Below are positions 1 to 9,215 of a stretch of DNA of 64,000 nucleotides, piece by piece. The DNA is from Roseovarius sp. (lineage in GTDB: Bacteria > Pseudomonadota > Alphaproteobacteria > Rhodobacterales > Rhodobacteraceae). The DNA is taken from the NCBI GenBank assembly GCA_029212365.1, contig JARGOC010000009.1, forward strand, positions 62,001 to 126,000, in the 5' to 3' direction. A program made the position numbers and the translations under genes. Positions within the stretch are counted from its first letter, which is position 1; the number at the start of each line of letters is the position of its first letter. The notes beneath the pieces were generated by a model, which saw only the letters and a list, made by a program, of their open reading frames with translations, made no database searches and was not told the DNA's origin.

Positions 1-391
1 TTATACCGAAATCGGTGGGCGCGCTCCTGCAGGTTGCGTCGCGACAGGAAAGGTGTTGCTCGCATTTCTCCACGAAGATGCATTACAAGCTTGTTGCGAT
101 AAACTAAAAGCACTTACTTCGGACACTCTGGACATCCAACTCTTGCAGACAGAACTCGCCGAAGTTCGTCGTACGAACATCGCGTTTAACTGGGGTGAAT
201 GGCGCAAGGATGTTGTTGGTGCAGCGTCACCCATCCGCAATTTCAACGGCCGCATCGTCGCTGCCATAGGAATCTCTGGCCCAAGTGTCCGCCTAGAGGC
301 CAAGCTCCGGGAGAAGCCCAAGGCTGTTAATGACAGCGCGCTGAAGATTTCGCATGAAATAGGTTGGATGGGAGACGACGTCTTGCTGTGA
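1..391 (+). CDS. IclR-family transcriptional regulator, C-terminal part (cut by window edge)
   Basis: The open frame runs in from the window edge (first whole codon at base 2) and ends at a TGA at 389-391. The visible 129 residues match the effector-binding domain of IclR regulators: a GGRAPAGCVATGK segment near the start, then a long helix, then the VVGAASPIRN and IVAAIGISGPSVRL segments typical of the GAF-like IclR C-terminus. The N-terminal winged helix lies outside the window. A GTG at 53 could be mistaken for a start, but conserved IclR residues lie upstream of it in frame. Effector and targets cannot be read from this fragment. The neighbouring transposase remnant suggests the edge of a rearranged region. 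Confidence 0.8.
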   Translation, partial: YTEIGGRAPAGCVATGKVLLAFLHEDALQACCDKLKALTSDTLDIQLLQTELAEVRRTNIAFNWGEWRKDVVGAASPIRNFNGRIVAAIGISGPSVRLEAKLREKPKAVNDSALKISHEIGWMGDDVLL

Positions 392-451
392 TCTCCAAAA
401 CCGTCCTCGTTTTTGGGTAGAGTTTTTTTTGCTAGACTTCCCTGGCTGTGA

Positions 452-592
452 GGGGAGCGGAAACGCAGGAAAGCATCTAAGTTCACGGACCCGCAGAAGG
501 CGTTCATCCTCAAGCAGGGCGAAGAAGGCACGACGGTTGCTGAGATTTGTCGCAAACCCTCTCTTAGCAAATCGCCCTATTTGGATTCATAG
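452..592 (+). pseudogene. Remnant of an IS3-family transposase OrfA (N-terminal fragment)
   Basis: In the frame between stop codons at 449 and 590 the translation contains KRRKASKFTDPQKAFILKQ followed by GEEGTTVAEICRK. This is the N-terminal helix-turn-helix of IS3-group OrfA proteins, which usually read RKFTDxQKAFILKQ, then GEEGTPVAEICRKAGI. The match ends after about 40 residues and the frame stops soon after. There is no good start codon, no OrfB and no visible terminal inverted repeat, so this is a decayed insertion-sequence end and not a working transposase. The family call rests on a short match and is moderately sure. Confidence 0.6.
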
Positions 593-933
593 GCGCTGAT
601 GTCAGACACTTTCGGATTCCGGTAAACAGCTTTGCTGCGCGCCGTCTGCTGCCTGACTTAAAGCCAAACAGGTGTGTCAATTTGAAAGGCTCCGGAGCCT
701 TGGAGCGTATAGGGAACAAGTGGCTGTCTAGGTCAACGCCAACACCATCTTGCCAGCGAGAAGAAAGGAGCCATTGCATCCTAAGACATGGATTCGGATT
801 AAGCTTTTGTTATAAATAGCAACCATCGGAAAATCGCTTTGCCAGTGACCATTAATCATGCGTCGTACCGGGCAAGAAACCTACAGAATGGTCATTTTAT
901 GGTGTGTCCCACAAACAACCAATAGTTTCCGCA
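593..933. other. Non-coding stretch between the IS remnant and nrdJ
   Basis: I see no convincing gene here on either strand. Open frames present have no recognisable domain. The stretch may contain further decayed insertion-sequence DNA and the 3' flank of nrdJ, but I found no clear terminator or repeat. Confidence 0.5.
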
Positions 934-3213
934 TCACCCACATTTGGAATGGCCGCAGCTGGCGCATGTCATGCAGCCTTCAACCATGCGCATGTCGTAT
1001 TGCCCACATGACGGGCATGCCGGTCCTTTGGGCGTATCGAGGTTCACCACCTGCGCTTGCGGGTCAGATTTGAGGCCCATGCCTTCCCCATCAAGGAAAC
1101 CGATGGCCACCAGATGTTGCTCTAACACACCGCCAATGGCCGCAAGGATCGAGGGGATATATTTGCCATTCATCCAAGCCCCACCGCGCGGGTCGAACAC
1201 GGCCTTGAGCTCTTCAACCACAAAAGACACGTCACCACCACGGCGAAACACAGCAGAGATCATCCGTGTCAGCGCCACAGTCCAGGCGAAATGCTCCATG
1301 TTTTTGGAGTTGATAAACACCTCAAACGGCCTGCGATGGCCGTTCAGAACAATGTCATTTACAGTCACATAAATCGCATGATTGCTGTCGGGCCATTTCA
1401 ATTTGTAAGTGGCACCTTCCAGTTCATTCGGGCGATCCAGAGGCTCGGACATATACACAACTTCGCCGCCTTCAGCTGGCACAACGGCTGTGTTTTCACT
1501 GGGGGCATTATCGGTTGTTTCTCTGACACTCAGCACCGATCCCGTCACATCATTGGGCCGATAGGTGGTGCAGCCTTTGCAGCCGGTATCCCAGGCCTCC
1601 ATATAGACGTCCTTGAACGCCTCAAACGATATGTCAGCCGGGCAGTTGATGGTCTTTGAGATCGAACTGTCCACCCATTTTTGTGCCGCTGCCTGCATCT
1701 TTACATGCTCCAGCGGGGCCAGTGTCTGAGCGTTCACAAAGTGTTCGGGCAGGTCCACATCACCGAACTTCTCGCGCCATTGTTGGACGGCATAATCCAC
1801 CACTTCTTCCTCACTGCGGCTACCATCGCGTTGCAGCACCTTGCGGGTGTAGGAATAGGCGAACACCGGTTCAATGCCGCTGCTGACATTGCCGGCATAA
1901 AGGCTGATCGTGCCGGTTGGTGCAATTGAGGTCAGCAAAGCGTTGCGAATACCATGCTCACGCACGGCCTCGCGCACATCGTCGTCCATGGCCAACATGG
2001 TGCCTGAATTCAGATATTCTTCGGCATCAAACAGCGGGAATGCGCCCTTTTCCCTGGCCAGATCAACCGAGGCCAGATAGGCCGCACGGGCAATCGCGCG
2101 CAGCCAGCTTTCGGTCTGTGCTGCGGCTTCGTCCGAGCCATAGCGCAAGCCCACCATCAGCAATGCATCCGCAAGGCCAGTGACACCCAGACCAATGCGC
2201 CGTTTGGCACGCGCTTCTCGCGCCTGTGCCTCCAGCGGGAATTTTGAGGCATCCACCACATTATCCATCATGCGCACAGCTGTGGCGACCAGTCTTTGCA
2301 AGGCATCAGCGTCAAGCGCGGCGGCATCCTCAAAGGGATCACTGACCAGCCGCGCCATGTTGATACTGCCCAACAGGCAGGCGCCATAGGGTGGCAAAGG
2401 TTGCTCACCGCAGGGGTTGGTGGCGGCAATGGTTTCGGCATATTGCAGATTGTTGGCGGCATTGATCCGGTCGATAAAAATCACACCCGGTTCAGCAAAA
2501 TCATAGGTCGCCTGCATGATCCGGTTCCACAGGTCACGCGCCTGAAGGGTGTGATAGACCTTGCCGTCAAACTTCAGCTCCCATGGGCCGTTGGATTTGA
2601 CCGCATCCATGAAATCATCGGTGATCAGCACGCTCAGGTTAAACATGCGCAGCCGCGCGGCATCAGACTTGGCGGCGATGAAATCCTCAACATCCGGGTG
2701 ATCGCACCGCATGGTGGCCATCATTGCCCCACGTCGGCTGCCCGCGCTCATGATCGTGCGGCACATGGAATCCCACACATCCATAAAGCTAAGCGGCCCG
2801 CTGGCATCCGCGCCCACGCCCTTCACATCCGCTCCCTTGGGTCGAATGGTCGAGAAATCATAGCCGATCCCGCCACCCTGCTGCATCGTCAGCGCCGCCT
2901 CACGCAGGCTGTCGAAAATGCCGTTCATGTCATCGGGGATCGTGCCCATGACAAAACAGTTGAACAAAGTGACCCGCCGACCTGTGCCCGCCCCTGCCGC
3001 GATCCGGCCTGCGGGCAGAAACTTGAAGTCTTCAAGCGCGGAATAAAACTGCTCTTCCCAATGCTCCGCCTCGTCTTCGACCTCGGCCAAAGCGCGCGCA
3101 ACCCGGCGCCAACTGTCCTCAACCGTCAGGTCGTGGGCCGTGCCATCGGGGGCTTTGAAGCGGTACTTCATATCCCAAATAGCCTCAGAAATGGCGGCAG
3201 AAAAACGAGTCAT
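934..3213 (-). CDS. nrdJ: Adenosylcobalamin-dependent (class II) ribonucleoside-diphosphate reductase
   Basis: This reductase makes deoxyribonucleotides using coenzyme B12. The 759-residue protein shows the GRIAAGAGTG and LFNCFV region holding a redox cysteine, a QQGGGIGYDFS motif, the NPCGEQPL substrate-loop motif, and an APTGTISLYAGNVSSGIEP segment. It ends in a cysteine-rich tail (CPSCGQ..CMTCASCGHSKCG) typical of B12-dependent reductases of alphaproteobacteria. I chose the ATG giving MTRFSAAISEAIW at 3213. The longer open frame adds 36 residues of unrelated sequence that overlaps the upstream region. It is divergent from the DUF1489 gene across a 116-base AT-rich spacer that holds the promoters. 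Confidence 0.95.
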   Translation of the reverse strand: MTRFSAAISEAIWDMKYRFKAPDGTAHDLTVEDSWRRVARALAEVEDEAEHWEEQFYSALEDFKFLPAGRIAAGAGTGRRVTLFNCFVMGTIPDDMNGIFDSLREAALTMQQGGGIGYDFSTIRPKGADVKGVGADASGPLSFMDVWDSMCRTIMSAGSRRGAMMATMRCDHPDVEDFIAAKSDAARLRMFNLSVLITDDFMDAVKSNGPWELKFDGKVYHTLQARDLWNRIMQATYDFAEPGVIFIDRINAANNLQYAETIAATNPCGEQPLPPYGACLLGSINMARLVSDPFEDAAALDADALQRLVATAVRMMDNVVDASKFPLEAQAREARAKRRIGLGVTGLADALLMVGLRYGSDEAAAQTESWLRAIARAAYLASVDLAREKGAFPLFDAEEYLNSGTMLAMDDDVREAVREHGIRNALLTSIAPTGTISLYAGNVSSGIEPVFAYSYTRKVLQRDGSRSEEEVVDYAVQQWREKFGDVDLPEHFVNAQTLAPLEHVKMQAAAQKWVDSSISKTINCPADISFEAFKDVYMEAWDTGCKGCTTYRPNDVTGSVLSVRETTDNAPSENTAVVPAEGGEVVYMSEPLDRPNELEGATYKLKWPDSNHAIYVTVNDIVLNGHRRPFEVFINSKNMEHFAWTVALTRMISAVFRRGGDVSFVVEELKAVFDPRGGAWMNGKYIPSILAAIGGVLEQHLVAIGFLDGEGMGLKSDPQAQVVNLDTPKGPACPSCGQYDMRMVEGCMTCASCGHSKCG

Positions 3214-3329
3214 GGCAATGATTCTCAATGTGGATTTGGAAGGACGTTGAACATACAGCAATATTGTATTTTGCACAATTGGTTGCCGATGCACCCAAAC
3301 CAGATACACAATGTGGGGCATGGTAGGAC

Positions 3330-3770
3330 ATGGAGAATCGTTTGGCCAAACTGCATCTCATCAAGCTTAGCGTTGGCACTGAAACTGTCGATGGCCTGGC
3401 AGACTGGCATAAGAACCCGCAGGCCCAAGGCCCTGATGGGTTGCCTCGTCACGTCACCCGTATGTGGCCCAAACGCGAGGCAGAGTTGCTGGATGGAGGC
3501 TCTGTCTATTGGGTATTTCAGGGCCATGTGCAGTGCCGCCAGCGTATATTGCGTCTGGATGAGGTGATCGGATCAGACGGCATCCGCCGCTGTGCCATCG
3601 TGCTGGACCCGTCGATCATCCGCACCTCCATCGCCCCTAAACGCCCGTTTCAAGGCTGGCGTTACCTGGCTGGCCCAGATGCCCCGCGTGACATTGCCCA
3701 TGGCCGAGACACCGAAGACGCGCTGCCCGTCGATCTCTCTGCTGCCTTGTCGGATATCGGTGTGCTGTGA
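3330..3770 (+). CDS. DUF1489 family protein
   Basis: This 146-residue protein begins MENRLAKLHLIKLSVGTETVDGLADW. That start and the central SVYWVFQGHVQCRQRIL and GWRYLAGPDAPRD segments are characteristic of DUF1489, a conserved alphaproteobacterial family of unknown function. It has no signal peptide and no membrane segment. It is divergent from nrdJ, and this proximity is the only functional hint. The length is normal for the family. Confidence 0.85.
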   Translation: MENRLAKLHLIKLSVGTETVDGLADWHKNPQAQGPDGLPRHVTRMWPKREAELLDGGSVYWVFQGHVQCRQRILRLDEVIGSDGIRRCAIVLDPSIIRTSIAPKRPFQGWRYLAGPDAPRDIAHGRDTEDALPVDLSAALSDIGVL

Positions 3771-4103
3771 ACCAAGTGCTATCCCCACTTCCACCGCCAG
3801 ATTTTGAGCGTCCTAAACCAATGACGGCGCAAACCCGCCCCATCTTCTTGCTCTAAATATCCCCGCCGGAGGCTCCCACCATATGGGCCAGCGCTTTCAG
3901 CCACAGAAAAGACCCTATCATCACCATACCATCGCAACAGAACCTGCGAGGCACCGCGCGCAATGCGCATCGCCCCATGAGGGCGGACCGGGCGGGCGGG
4001 TGGGCGCTCGAATGGGGCGATACTCCCCATTGGTTTTTGGTGCAAAACACCTGATTGTTAAGAATGGCTCGCAATATGGCTCACGCATTCCTATATCCAC
4101 AGC
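3771..4103. other. Intergenic stretch carrying a Rhodobacterales-type repeat
   Basis: There is no supported gene in this 333-base stretch; the open frames here are short and unrecognisable. It contains the GCCTCCGGCGG repeat (annotated separately) and, just upstream of the exported-protein gene, a GC-rich segment followed by an AT-richer 50 bases that could hold its promoter. The GC-rich GGGGCGATACTCCCC near 4016 can form a small hairpin. Confidence 0.5.
3841..3877 (-). repeat. Short intergenic repeat, GCCTCCGGCGG type, copy 1
   Basis: Read on the minus strand this is GCCTCCGGCGG, then GGATATTT, then an A/G-rich tail ending AAGAAGATG. The second copy at 19231-19264 on the plus strand shares the 11-base core, the TATTT four bases later and a similar A/G-rich tail ending AAAGATGAAG. 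I recall elements of this type as frequent at gene ends in Rhodobacterales genomes, but this was not searched. Confidence 0.6.
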
Positions 4104-4517
4104 ATGAACAGACGTGACTTTACCAAATCACTGGCGGCGCTGGGGCTGGCCCCTGCCCTTCCCGCGATGCCAGCCGCCGCCTCTGCCAGTACGGCAGCCA
4201 GCGGTTTCACGCCTTATATGTATGGGCTTGGCGCACATCTGGCCCGCACTCATGGGCAATGCTCTCCGGCGATTTTGATGCAAAAACTGCGGCTGGCACC
4301 TGATGCGGCACAGGCCATGCAGGCTCAACTGATGCGCAATGGCATTTTGACAGCGTCAAATACCGCAGGGTTGGCCACGGCAGCGCAGCCTTACATGCGC
4401 GCTGCCCCGGCGATCAATTCAGCCGTGGCCGGTGTTGAAAAATCTGCACGACGCATAGCGCGAAAATGGATTGAAACACATCACGATGGCAGGCCAGAAA
4501 CAGATCAAGAAAGCTGA
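4104..4517 (+). CDS. Hypothetical exported protein with Tat-like signal
   Basis: The 137-residue product begins MNRRDFTKSLAALGLAPALP, a twin-arginine type signal (RRDF followed by a hydrophobic alanine/leucine stretch), with an alanine-rich possible cleavage zone around residues 20-32. The mature part has no domain I recognise. It is rich in alanine and arginine, with MYGLGAHLARTHGQCSPAIL and several short amphipathic helices. It stands alone between the repeat-bearing spacer and the convergent hisG. The ATG at 4104 is used because the signal starts immediately there. RR signals usually accompany folded or cofactor-bearing proteins, but no cofactor motif is visible; one cysteine is present. 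Confidence 0.6.
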   Translation: MNRRDFTKSLAALGLAPALPAMPAAASASTAASGFTPYMYGLGAHLARTHGQCSPAILMQKLRLAPDAAQAMQAQLMRNGILTASNTAGLATAAQPYMRAAPAINSAVAGVEKSARRIARKWIETHHDGRPETDQES

Positions 4518-4549
4518 ACCGCATATCTCAGTTCAGCCATGCCACTGCC

Positions 4550-5248
4550 TCAGCCGGTCAATCCAAGCTTGTGCAACAGGTTGGCCAGAGTGGCATTGTC
4601 CGCCCCATCAAGGTTAGCCATCCGTGAGCGGAATAACGTCGCCTGAGATTGCAACATCAGCCCATCGTCCAACACCTTCAGATGATTGGCGCGCAGCGTG
4701 TCACCGGTTGAGGTGATATCGGCAATCGCTTCGGCTGTTTCATTCTTGACTGTACCTTCCGTCGCGCCCTGGCTGTCTACCAATTGGTAATCGGCCACAC
4801 CGTTGTCGCGCAAAAACTCACGCACCAAACGGTGATATTTGGTGGCAATCCGCAAACGGAACCCATGGGTCTGCCGAAAGGCCGCCGCAGCGGCATCAAG
4901 ATCATCAAGGTTGCTGACATCCACCCAAGCCTGCGGCACCGCAAGGATCAGGTCGGCGTGGCCAAATCCCAATTCGGCCAGTTCAGCCACCTGTGATTGC
5001 CAACCGCCCAGCTTTTCACGCACGAGGTCCGTGCCAGTCACACCCAAATGGATGCGTCCTGCGGCCAATTCTCGCGGTATTTCACCCGCCGAGAGCAAGA
5101 CAAGCTCCACGTTTTCAACACCTTGCACAAAGCCGGCGTATTCGCGCTCTGACCCGGCGCGCCCCAATTGCACGCCGCGTTGGCCAAACCAGCCAAAGGT
5201 CTTTTCCATCAAACGGCCCTTGGAGGGCACACCCAGTTTCACACTCAT
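4550..5248 (-). CDS. hisG: ATP phosphoribosyltransferase, short catalytic subunit
   Basis: First step of histidine biosynthesis: ATP plus PRPP gives phosphoribosyl-ATP. At 232 residues this is the short form (HisG_S), which lacks the C-terminal regulatory domain and needs HisZ. The start MSVKLGVPSKGRLMEKT, the LGVTGTDLVRE segment and the PRPP-loop-like VDSQGATEGTVKNE region fit the family. Its start codon overlaps the hisZ stop by four bases (ATGA), so the two subunits are translationally coupled. Confidence 0.93.
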   Translation of the reverse strand: MSVKLGVPSKGRLMEKTFGWFGQRGVQLGRAGSEREYAGFVQGVENVELVLLSAGEIPRELAAGRIHLGVTGTDLVREKLGGWQSQVAELAELGFGHADLILAVPQAWVDVSNLDDLDAAAAAFRQTHGFRLRIATKYHRLVREFLRDNGVADYQLVDSQGATEGTVKNETAEAIADITSTGDTLRANHLKVLDDGLMLQSQATLFRSRMANLDGADNATLANLLHKLGLTG

Positions 5249-6330
5249 GTCAGCCCTCCCAACCCCAGAACCAATCCGGGGCGGAGCACACCACCCACAG
5301 CTGGAATTTCGCGCCCCTGCCCCAGGCGACGGGTCAGCGCATCATAGCGCCCCCCGGAGGCAATGGCGGGCAGATCGGGCTGATTTTCGGCATAAAAGCC
5401 AAACACAAACCCATCATAATATTCCATCTGCGTGCGGCCATATGTGGCCTCGAACTCAAGGTTGGCGGGGTCAATGCCCAGTGCCTCAAGTGCGGCCAGA
5501 CGTTGGGCCAGACGCTGCACCGCAGGCGCAATCGAGGGCATATCGCCCGCAATATCGCGCAACCGCGCCAATGCATCAGGGCAAGTGCCACGCACAGACA
5601 AGATGGCGTCGATCCGCTCCACCTCCTCGGCGGCGATAGGATCAGCGGCGTGATCTTCGCGCAGGGCATTGATGCGACTTTGGATTTCACCGGGTCCGCG
5701 CACACCAATCAGCGGCGTGGCGCCAGCCATCGGATCAGCGTCAGACAACAGTGCCAACCGGCTTGCTGGCACGGGTGCACGACCTGAGAAGCGCTCAATC
5801 AGCGCACGAAAACGGTTGGGCCGCCAGATGTGGCGCATCAGCGCCTGTTTACGCCGTTGAGTGGTGTTCAACCCGTTGACAGCTGCCGTCAGAATGCCAA
5901 TATCGCCGGTGGCGGCACGCAAGCCCAATGGCTTCAGGATATTGTAAATCAACGAAAAAACCTCGGCATCTGCCGTATCCGGGGCGTCGCGCTCAAACAG
6001 CTCATAACCGACTTGGGTGTATTCATTGGTGCGTGATGCGTCATCTTCCTGGCGCCGAAATACCTCGCCTGCATAAGTATAGCGCGCAGGTTCTGCCCCG
6101 TGTTCCATGTGCATTTGAACCACCGGAACGGTGAAATCAGGACGCAGCATCTGTTCACCGCGCAGTGCGTCCGAGGTGACATAAGCGCGCGCGCGAATAT
6201 CCTCGCCATATAGATCGAGCAGCACTTCGGCGGGTTGCAGCACAGGTGTTTCGACCACCACTGCGCCGCGGGCCTCAAAAACAGCGCGCAGGCGTGCGGC
6301 TTCGGCCCGGATTGCGGCACGTTTGGGCAT
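5245..6330 (-). CDS. hisZ: ATP phosphoribosyltransferase regulatory subunit
   Basis: HisZ is a catalytically dead histidyl-tRNA-synthetase paralogue that forms a hetero-octamer with short HisG and makes it feedback-regulated. The 361-residue protein keeps class II synthetase motifs in weakened form (LLDLYGEDIRARAYVTSD, MLRPDFTVPVVQMH, RYTYAGEVFRRQ and a GGRYDALTRRLG motif) but lacks the C-terminal anticodon-binding domain. The ATG at 6330 shares one base with the TAA of hisS, and its end overlaps hisG, giving the operon order hisS-hisZ-hisG. Confidence 0.92.
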   Translation of the reverse strand: MPKRAAIRAEAARLRAVFEARGAVVVETPVLQPAEVLLDLYGEDIRARAYVTSDALRGEQMLRPDFTVPVVQMHMEHGAEPARYTYAGEVFRRQEDDASRTNEYTQVGYELFERDAPDTADAEVFSLIYNILKPLGLRAATGDIGILTAAVNGLNTTQRRKQALMRHIWRPNRFRALIERFSGRAPVPASRLALLSDADPMAGATPLIGVRGPGEIQSRINALREDHAADPIAAEEVERIDAILSVRGTCPDALARLRDIAGDMPSIAPAVQRLAQRLAALEALGIDPANLEFEATYGRTQMEYYDGFVFGFYAENQPDLPAIASGGRYDALTRRLGQGREIPAVGGVLRPGLVLGLGGLT

Positions 6331-7814
6331 TAGCCCTGACCGTCCAGAATTTCACGCACCTTAGAGACCAGATCCGCGCGCGGCACTTCAAACTGGCTGG
6401 GGCGGGCTTTCCATTCCTCCAGCGTGGCGTTTTCAGCGATTTTTGCGCCAAGGATCAGGTCTTTGATCTGCACCACGCCCTGTGTTTTTTCGTCACCACC
6501 TTCGATGATCGCCACAGGAGAGCCGCGTTTATCGGCGTATTTCAACTGATTACCGAAGTTTTTGGGATTGCCCAGATAAACCTCAGCGCGGATACCGGCG
6601 CGGCGCAATTCGCCCACCATCGCCTGATAATCGGCCATCCTGTCACGGTCCATGACGGTGACGACAACAGGGCCTTGCGTGGTGCCATCCATTCGGCCTT
6701 TGGCGTGCAGGGCCGCCAGTAACCGATCCACCCCGATGCTGACACCCGTGGCAGGCACGGATTGACCGGTGAAGCGTTTGACCAAATCATCATAACGCCC
6801 GCCCCCCGCAACAGACCCGAACTGCCGCTTGCGCCCCTTTTCGTCAAGGATCTCAAACGTCAGTTCTGCCTCAAACACCGGGCCGGTGTAATAGCCGAGC
6901 CCCCGCACGACAGAGGGGTCAATCTCAATCCGGTCAGGGCCATAGCCCTGAGCATTCAGAAGGTCGGCAATGGTTTCAAGCTCTTGCACACCCTCAGCGC
7001 CAATCGTGGAGGCACCAATCGCGGCTCTCAAATTGGCCAGGGTGGTTGCAGCGCCCGCCCCTTTTGAGGTGAGGAACGCCAGCACAGGTCCCGCTTGATC
7101 ATCGCTCAGCCCGACGCCATCAATATAGGCGCCCGAGGCATCCAGACGGCCTTTGCCAAGCAGCTCGCGCACGCCGGATTCGCCAACTTTGTCGAACTTG
7201 TCGATGGTCCGCAAAACCGCATCGCGCTGGCTGTCGTCGTTCAGGCCCATGGTCTCCAGAACACCGTTAAGAACCTTGCGGTTGTTCACACGTACCAGAT
7301 AGTCACCACGCGGGATGCCGACCTTTTCCAAAGTGTCCGACAGCATGGCACATATTTCGGCATCAGCAGCCGGGGAAGCCGTGCCAACCGTATCTGCATC
7401 GCACTGATAAAACTGACGAAACCGCCCCGGTCCGGGTTTTTCATTGCGCCAAACCGGCCCCATGGCATAGCGGCGATAGGGCGTGGGCAGATCATTGCGA
7501 TGCTGGGCATAGACACGCGCCAAGGGGGCTGTCAGGTCATACCGCAACGCCAGCCAATCCCCATTGTCATCCTCATCGGCCTCTTGCCAGGCAAAGACAC
7601 CTTCGTTGGGACGGTCCACATCAGGAAGGAATTTGCCCAGCGCCTCAACCGTTTCCACAGCCGAGCTTTCCAAAGCGTCAAAGCCGTATTGATGATACAC
7701 CCCTGCGATGGTCTGCAACATCTCAGCACGTTGCGAAACTTCACTGCCGAAATAATCACGAAAGCCTTTGGGCGTTTGGGCCTTGGGGCGCGGGGTTTTC
7801 TTTGGTTTGGCCAT
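6330..7814 (-). CDS. hisS: Histidyl-tRNA synthetase
   Basis: Charges tRNA-His. The 494-residue product starts [22 protein letters not shown]. The KGFRDYFG and [14 protein letters not shown] segments, [21 protein letters not shown] (class II motif 2), a [13 protein letters not shown] segment, and [15 protein letters not shown] with [13 protein letters not shown] (motif 3) show a full class II HisRS, followed by the anticodon-binding domain with [15 protein letters not shown] start at 7814, not at the longer open frame, because the upstream 27 residues are low-complexity and overlap the divergent slyX promoter. It leads the hisS-hisZ-hisG operon. Confidence 0.95.
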   Translation of the reverse strand: MAKPKKTPRPKAQTPKGFRDYFGSEVSQRAEMLQTIAGVYHQYGFDALESSAVETVEALGKFLPDVDRPNEGVFAWQEADEDDNGDWLALRYDLTAPLARVYAQHRNDLPTPYRRYAMGPVWRNEKPGPGRFRQFYQCDADTVGTASPAADAEICAMLSDTLEKVGIPRGDYLVRVNNRKVLNGVLETMGLNDDSQRDAVLRTIDKFDKVGESGVRELLGKGRLDASGAYIDGVGLSDDQAGPVLAFLTSKGAGAATTLANLRAAIGASTIGAEGVQELETIADLLNAQGYGPDRIEIDPSVVRGLGYYTGPVFEAELTFEILDEKGRKRQFGSVAGGGRYDDLVKRFTGQSVPATGVSIGVDRLLAALHAKGRMDGTTQGPVVVTVMDRDRMADYQAMVGELRRAGIRAEVYLGNPKNFGNQLKYADKRGSPVAIIEGGDEKTQGVVQIKDLILGAKIAENATLEEWKARPSQFEVPRADLVSKVREILDGQG

Positions 7815-7919
7815 GGGGTTGGTCCTTGGGCTGCACTCGCCGCGGGGTCTAGCGGATGGGGGGGATGGGGGCAAGCAGAGTGATTGACGAGGCAACGCAC
7901 ATTACTTACACGCCACACC

Positions 7920-8114
7920 ATGAGCAAAACCGAAGAAACCCTGGCCCATCTTATCCGAACAGTTGATGATCTGTCCGATCTGGTGGCTGAACAGCGCAAT
8001 GAAATTGATCTGCTGACGCGCCGTGTTGCTATGTTGATGCAGCGCGAAGCCGGGCGGGAAGCCGAAGGATCAGGCGGAATCGTGTTGGGCGACGAACGCC
8101 CGCCGCATTACTAG
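7920..8114 (+). CDS. slyX: SlyX-like protein
   Basis: This 64-residue protein is nearly all one coiled coil (residues about 3-45: TEETLAHLIRTVDDLSDLV, then EQRNEIDLLTRRVAML) with a short C-terminal tail ending RPPHY. The tail and the coiled coil are typical of SlyX, a small family of unknown role. I chose the ATG at 7920 because the usual SlyX start matches MSKTEE. The upstream GTG option adds 12 unrelated residues overlapping the hisS leader. It is divergent from hisS and convergent with the lipoprotein gene, which ends 4 bases away. Confidence 0.8.
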   Translation: MSKTEETLAHLIRTVDDLSDLVAEQRNEIDLLTRRVAMLMQREAGREAEGSGGIVLGDERPPHY

Positions 8115-8118
8115 CGCC

Positions 8119-9087
8119 TTAGCTGCCCTTGTTGTCCTGTGCCAAGACATCGCCATCATGCAACAGCAGGTTGGTCCAGCGCTGATTGCTGCCGAACCGC
8201 TCGTAAATGCTGACAAACACGGTGTTGCCATCAAGCTTGGACACTTTGCCACCGCAGGGCTTCTTGCGCGGCACGCCGCAGACCTTAGACTTCAGTTTTT
8301 CATAGGCTTTGTCGGTGTCGCTGTAGGGCTGGACCTCGGATGGCAGGCCATAGCGCAGCTGTTCGTGCATGGCGACCGATCCGAACATGGCGAGGGACGC
8401 GGTGAATTGCCGCGCGCAGCCATCATCAAACCCGGTGATGAAAAAGCTGTGCGGGGCAATATTGCCCGGCTCACTGTCATAAATGCGGTGTTTGGGGCGC
8501 TTCTCGGGATGCTGGGCCACTTCCTTGCCCAACGCTCGTTTGGGCAATCCGCAGATGCGCGCCACTTTGCCATAAGGCAGTACGGTGCCCGGTTCGATTT
8601 CGCTCACCGGTGCGGCGGCCTTGGGATTGGCGGCCAAACCGCCAAACAGGGTTTTGCGCTTGGATTTTTCCACGCTCAGCTCGGGCATCGGCGTGGCGGG
8701 CAAGGCTGGCGTTTCGGGCTGAGGTGTTTCCTTGTCAACACTCAGCGCCACTTTGACCGCTTGCGCCTCAGGCGTCACCGGGATCACATCCTGTTTTGGT
8801 GGTGCGGCGCGCGTTAACATGGCCAGCAGGCCAGTTTCCTTGGCGTCTGGCTGTTGCTCAGAAATGGCGGCTGTATCTGTTGTGTCTGCTTCTGGTGTGG
8901 GCTGGTTTGCTGTGTCGCTCAACAGACGCTCTAACAGGCTGCCACCTTGCGCGCCGGGCACGGCTGCCACCTCAACGGTGTTGGCATCATCAGGGAGGTC
9001 CTGTTCAGACAATCGCGGTATATCCGCGATCGGATCACCACAGGCCGCAAGGGCAAAGCACGCCAAAATACAGAGCAGTATACGCAA
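8119..9087 (-). CDS. Hypothetical lipoprotein
   Basis: A 322-residue exported protein with a short signal and lipobox (MRILLCILACFALAAC, lipidated Cys at 16). A proline- and acidic-residue-rich low-complexity linker covers roughly residues 20-150. A folded C-terminal domain of about 160 residues contains LPYGKVARICGLPKRALG and ends with FVSIYERFGSNQRWTNLLLHDG. Paired cysteines in the C-terminal half (CGLP, CAR, CGVPRKKPCGG) suggest disulfides in the periplasm. The start is TTG at 9085-9087 with a G-rich stretch upstream; no ATG fits the lipobox. I do not recognise the domain. It is likely a conserved roseobacter outer- or inner-membrane lipoprotein. Confidence 0.75.
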   Translation of the reverse strand: MRILLCILACFALAACGDPIADIPRLSEQDLPDDANTVEVAAVPGAQGGSLLERLLSDTANQPTPEADTTDTAAISEQQPDAKETGLLAMLTRAAPPKQDVIPVTPEAQAVKVALSVDKETPQPETPALPATPMPELSVEKSKRKTLFGGLAANPKAAAPVSEIEPGTVLPYGKVARICGLPKRALGKEVAQHPEKRPKHRIYDSEPGNIAPHSFFITGFDDGCARQFTASLAMFGSVAMHEQLRYGLPSEVQPYSDTDKAYEKLKSKVCGVPRKKPCGGKVSKLDGNTVFVSIYERFGSNQRWTNLLLHDGDVLAQDNKGS

Positions 9088-9215
9088 GTCAGACAGCCCC
9101 CCAAACTCATTGGCCTAGCGGGACTCATACATGAACCATGTGTTGAGGGTCCATATTTTTCTTAATATCCAATCGTATAGGCGAAGCTCAGCACCCTGCG
9201 AGCCTGTTACGGATG

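Noticed and set aside
3252..3321. Possible NrdR boxes upstream of nrdJ (ACACAATGTGGGG and a CAATATTG palindrome)
   Set aside because: Only half of each box matches the NrdR consensus as I remember it, and the spacing could not be tested; too weak to annotate.
2296..3567. A 423-residue plus-strand frame over nrdJ
   Set aside because: It is a shadow of the strongly supported reductase gene on the other strand, with no recognisable domain.
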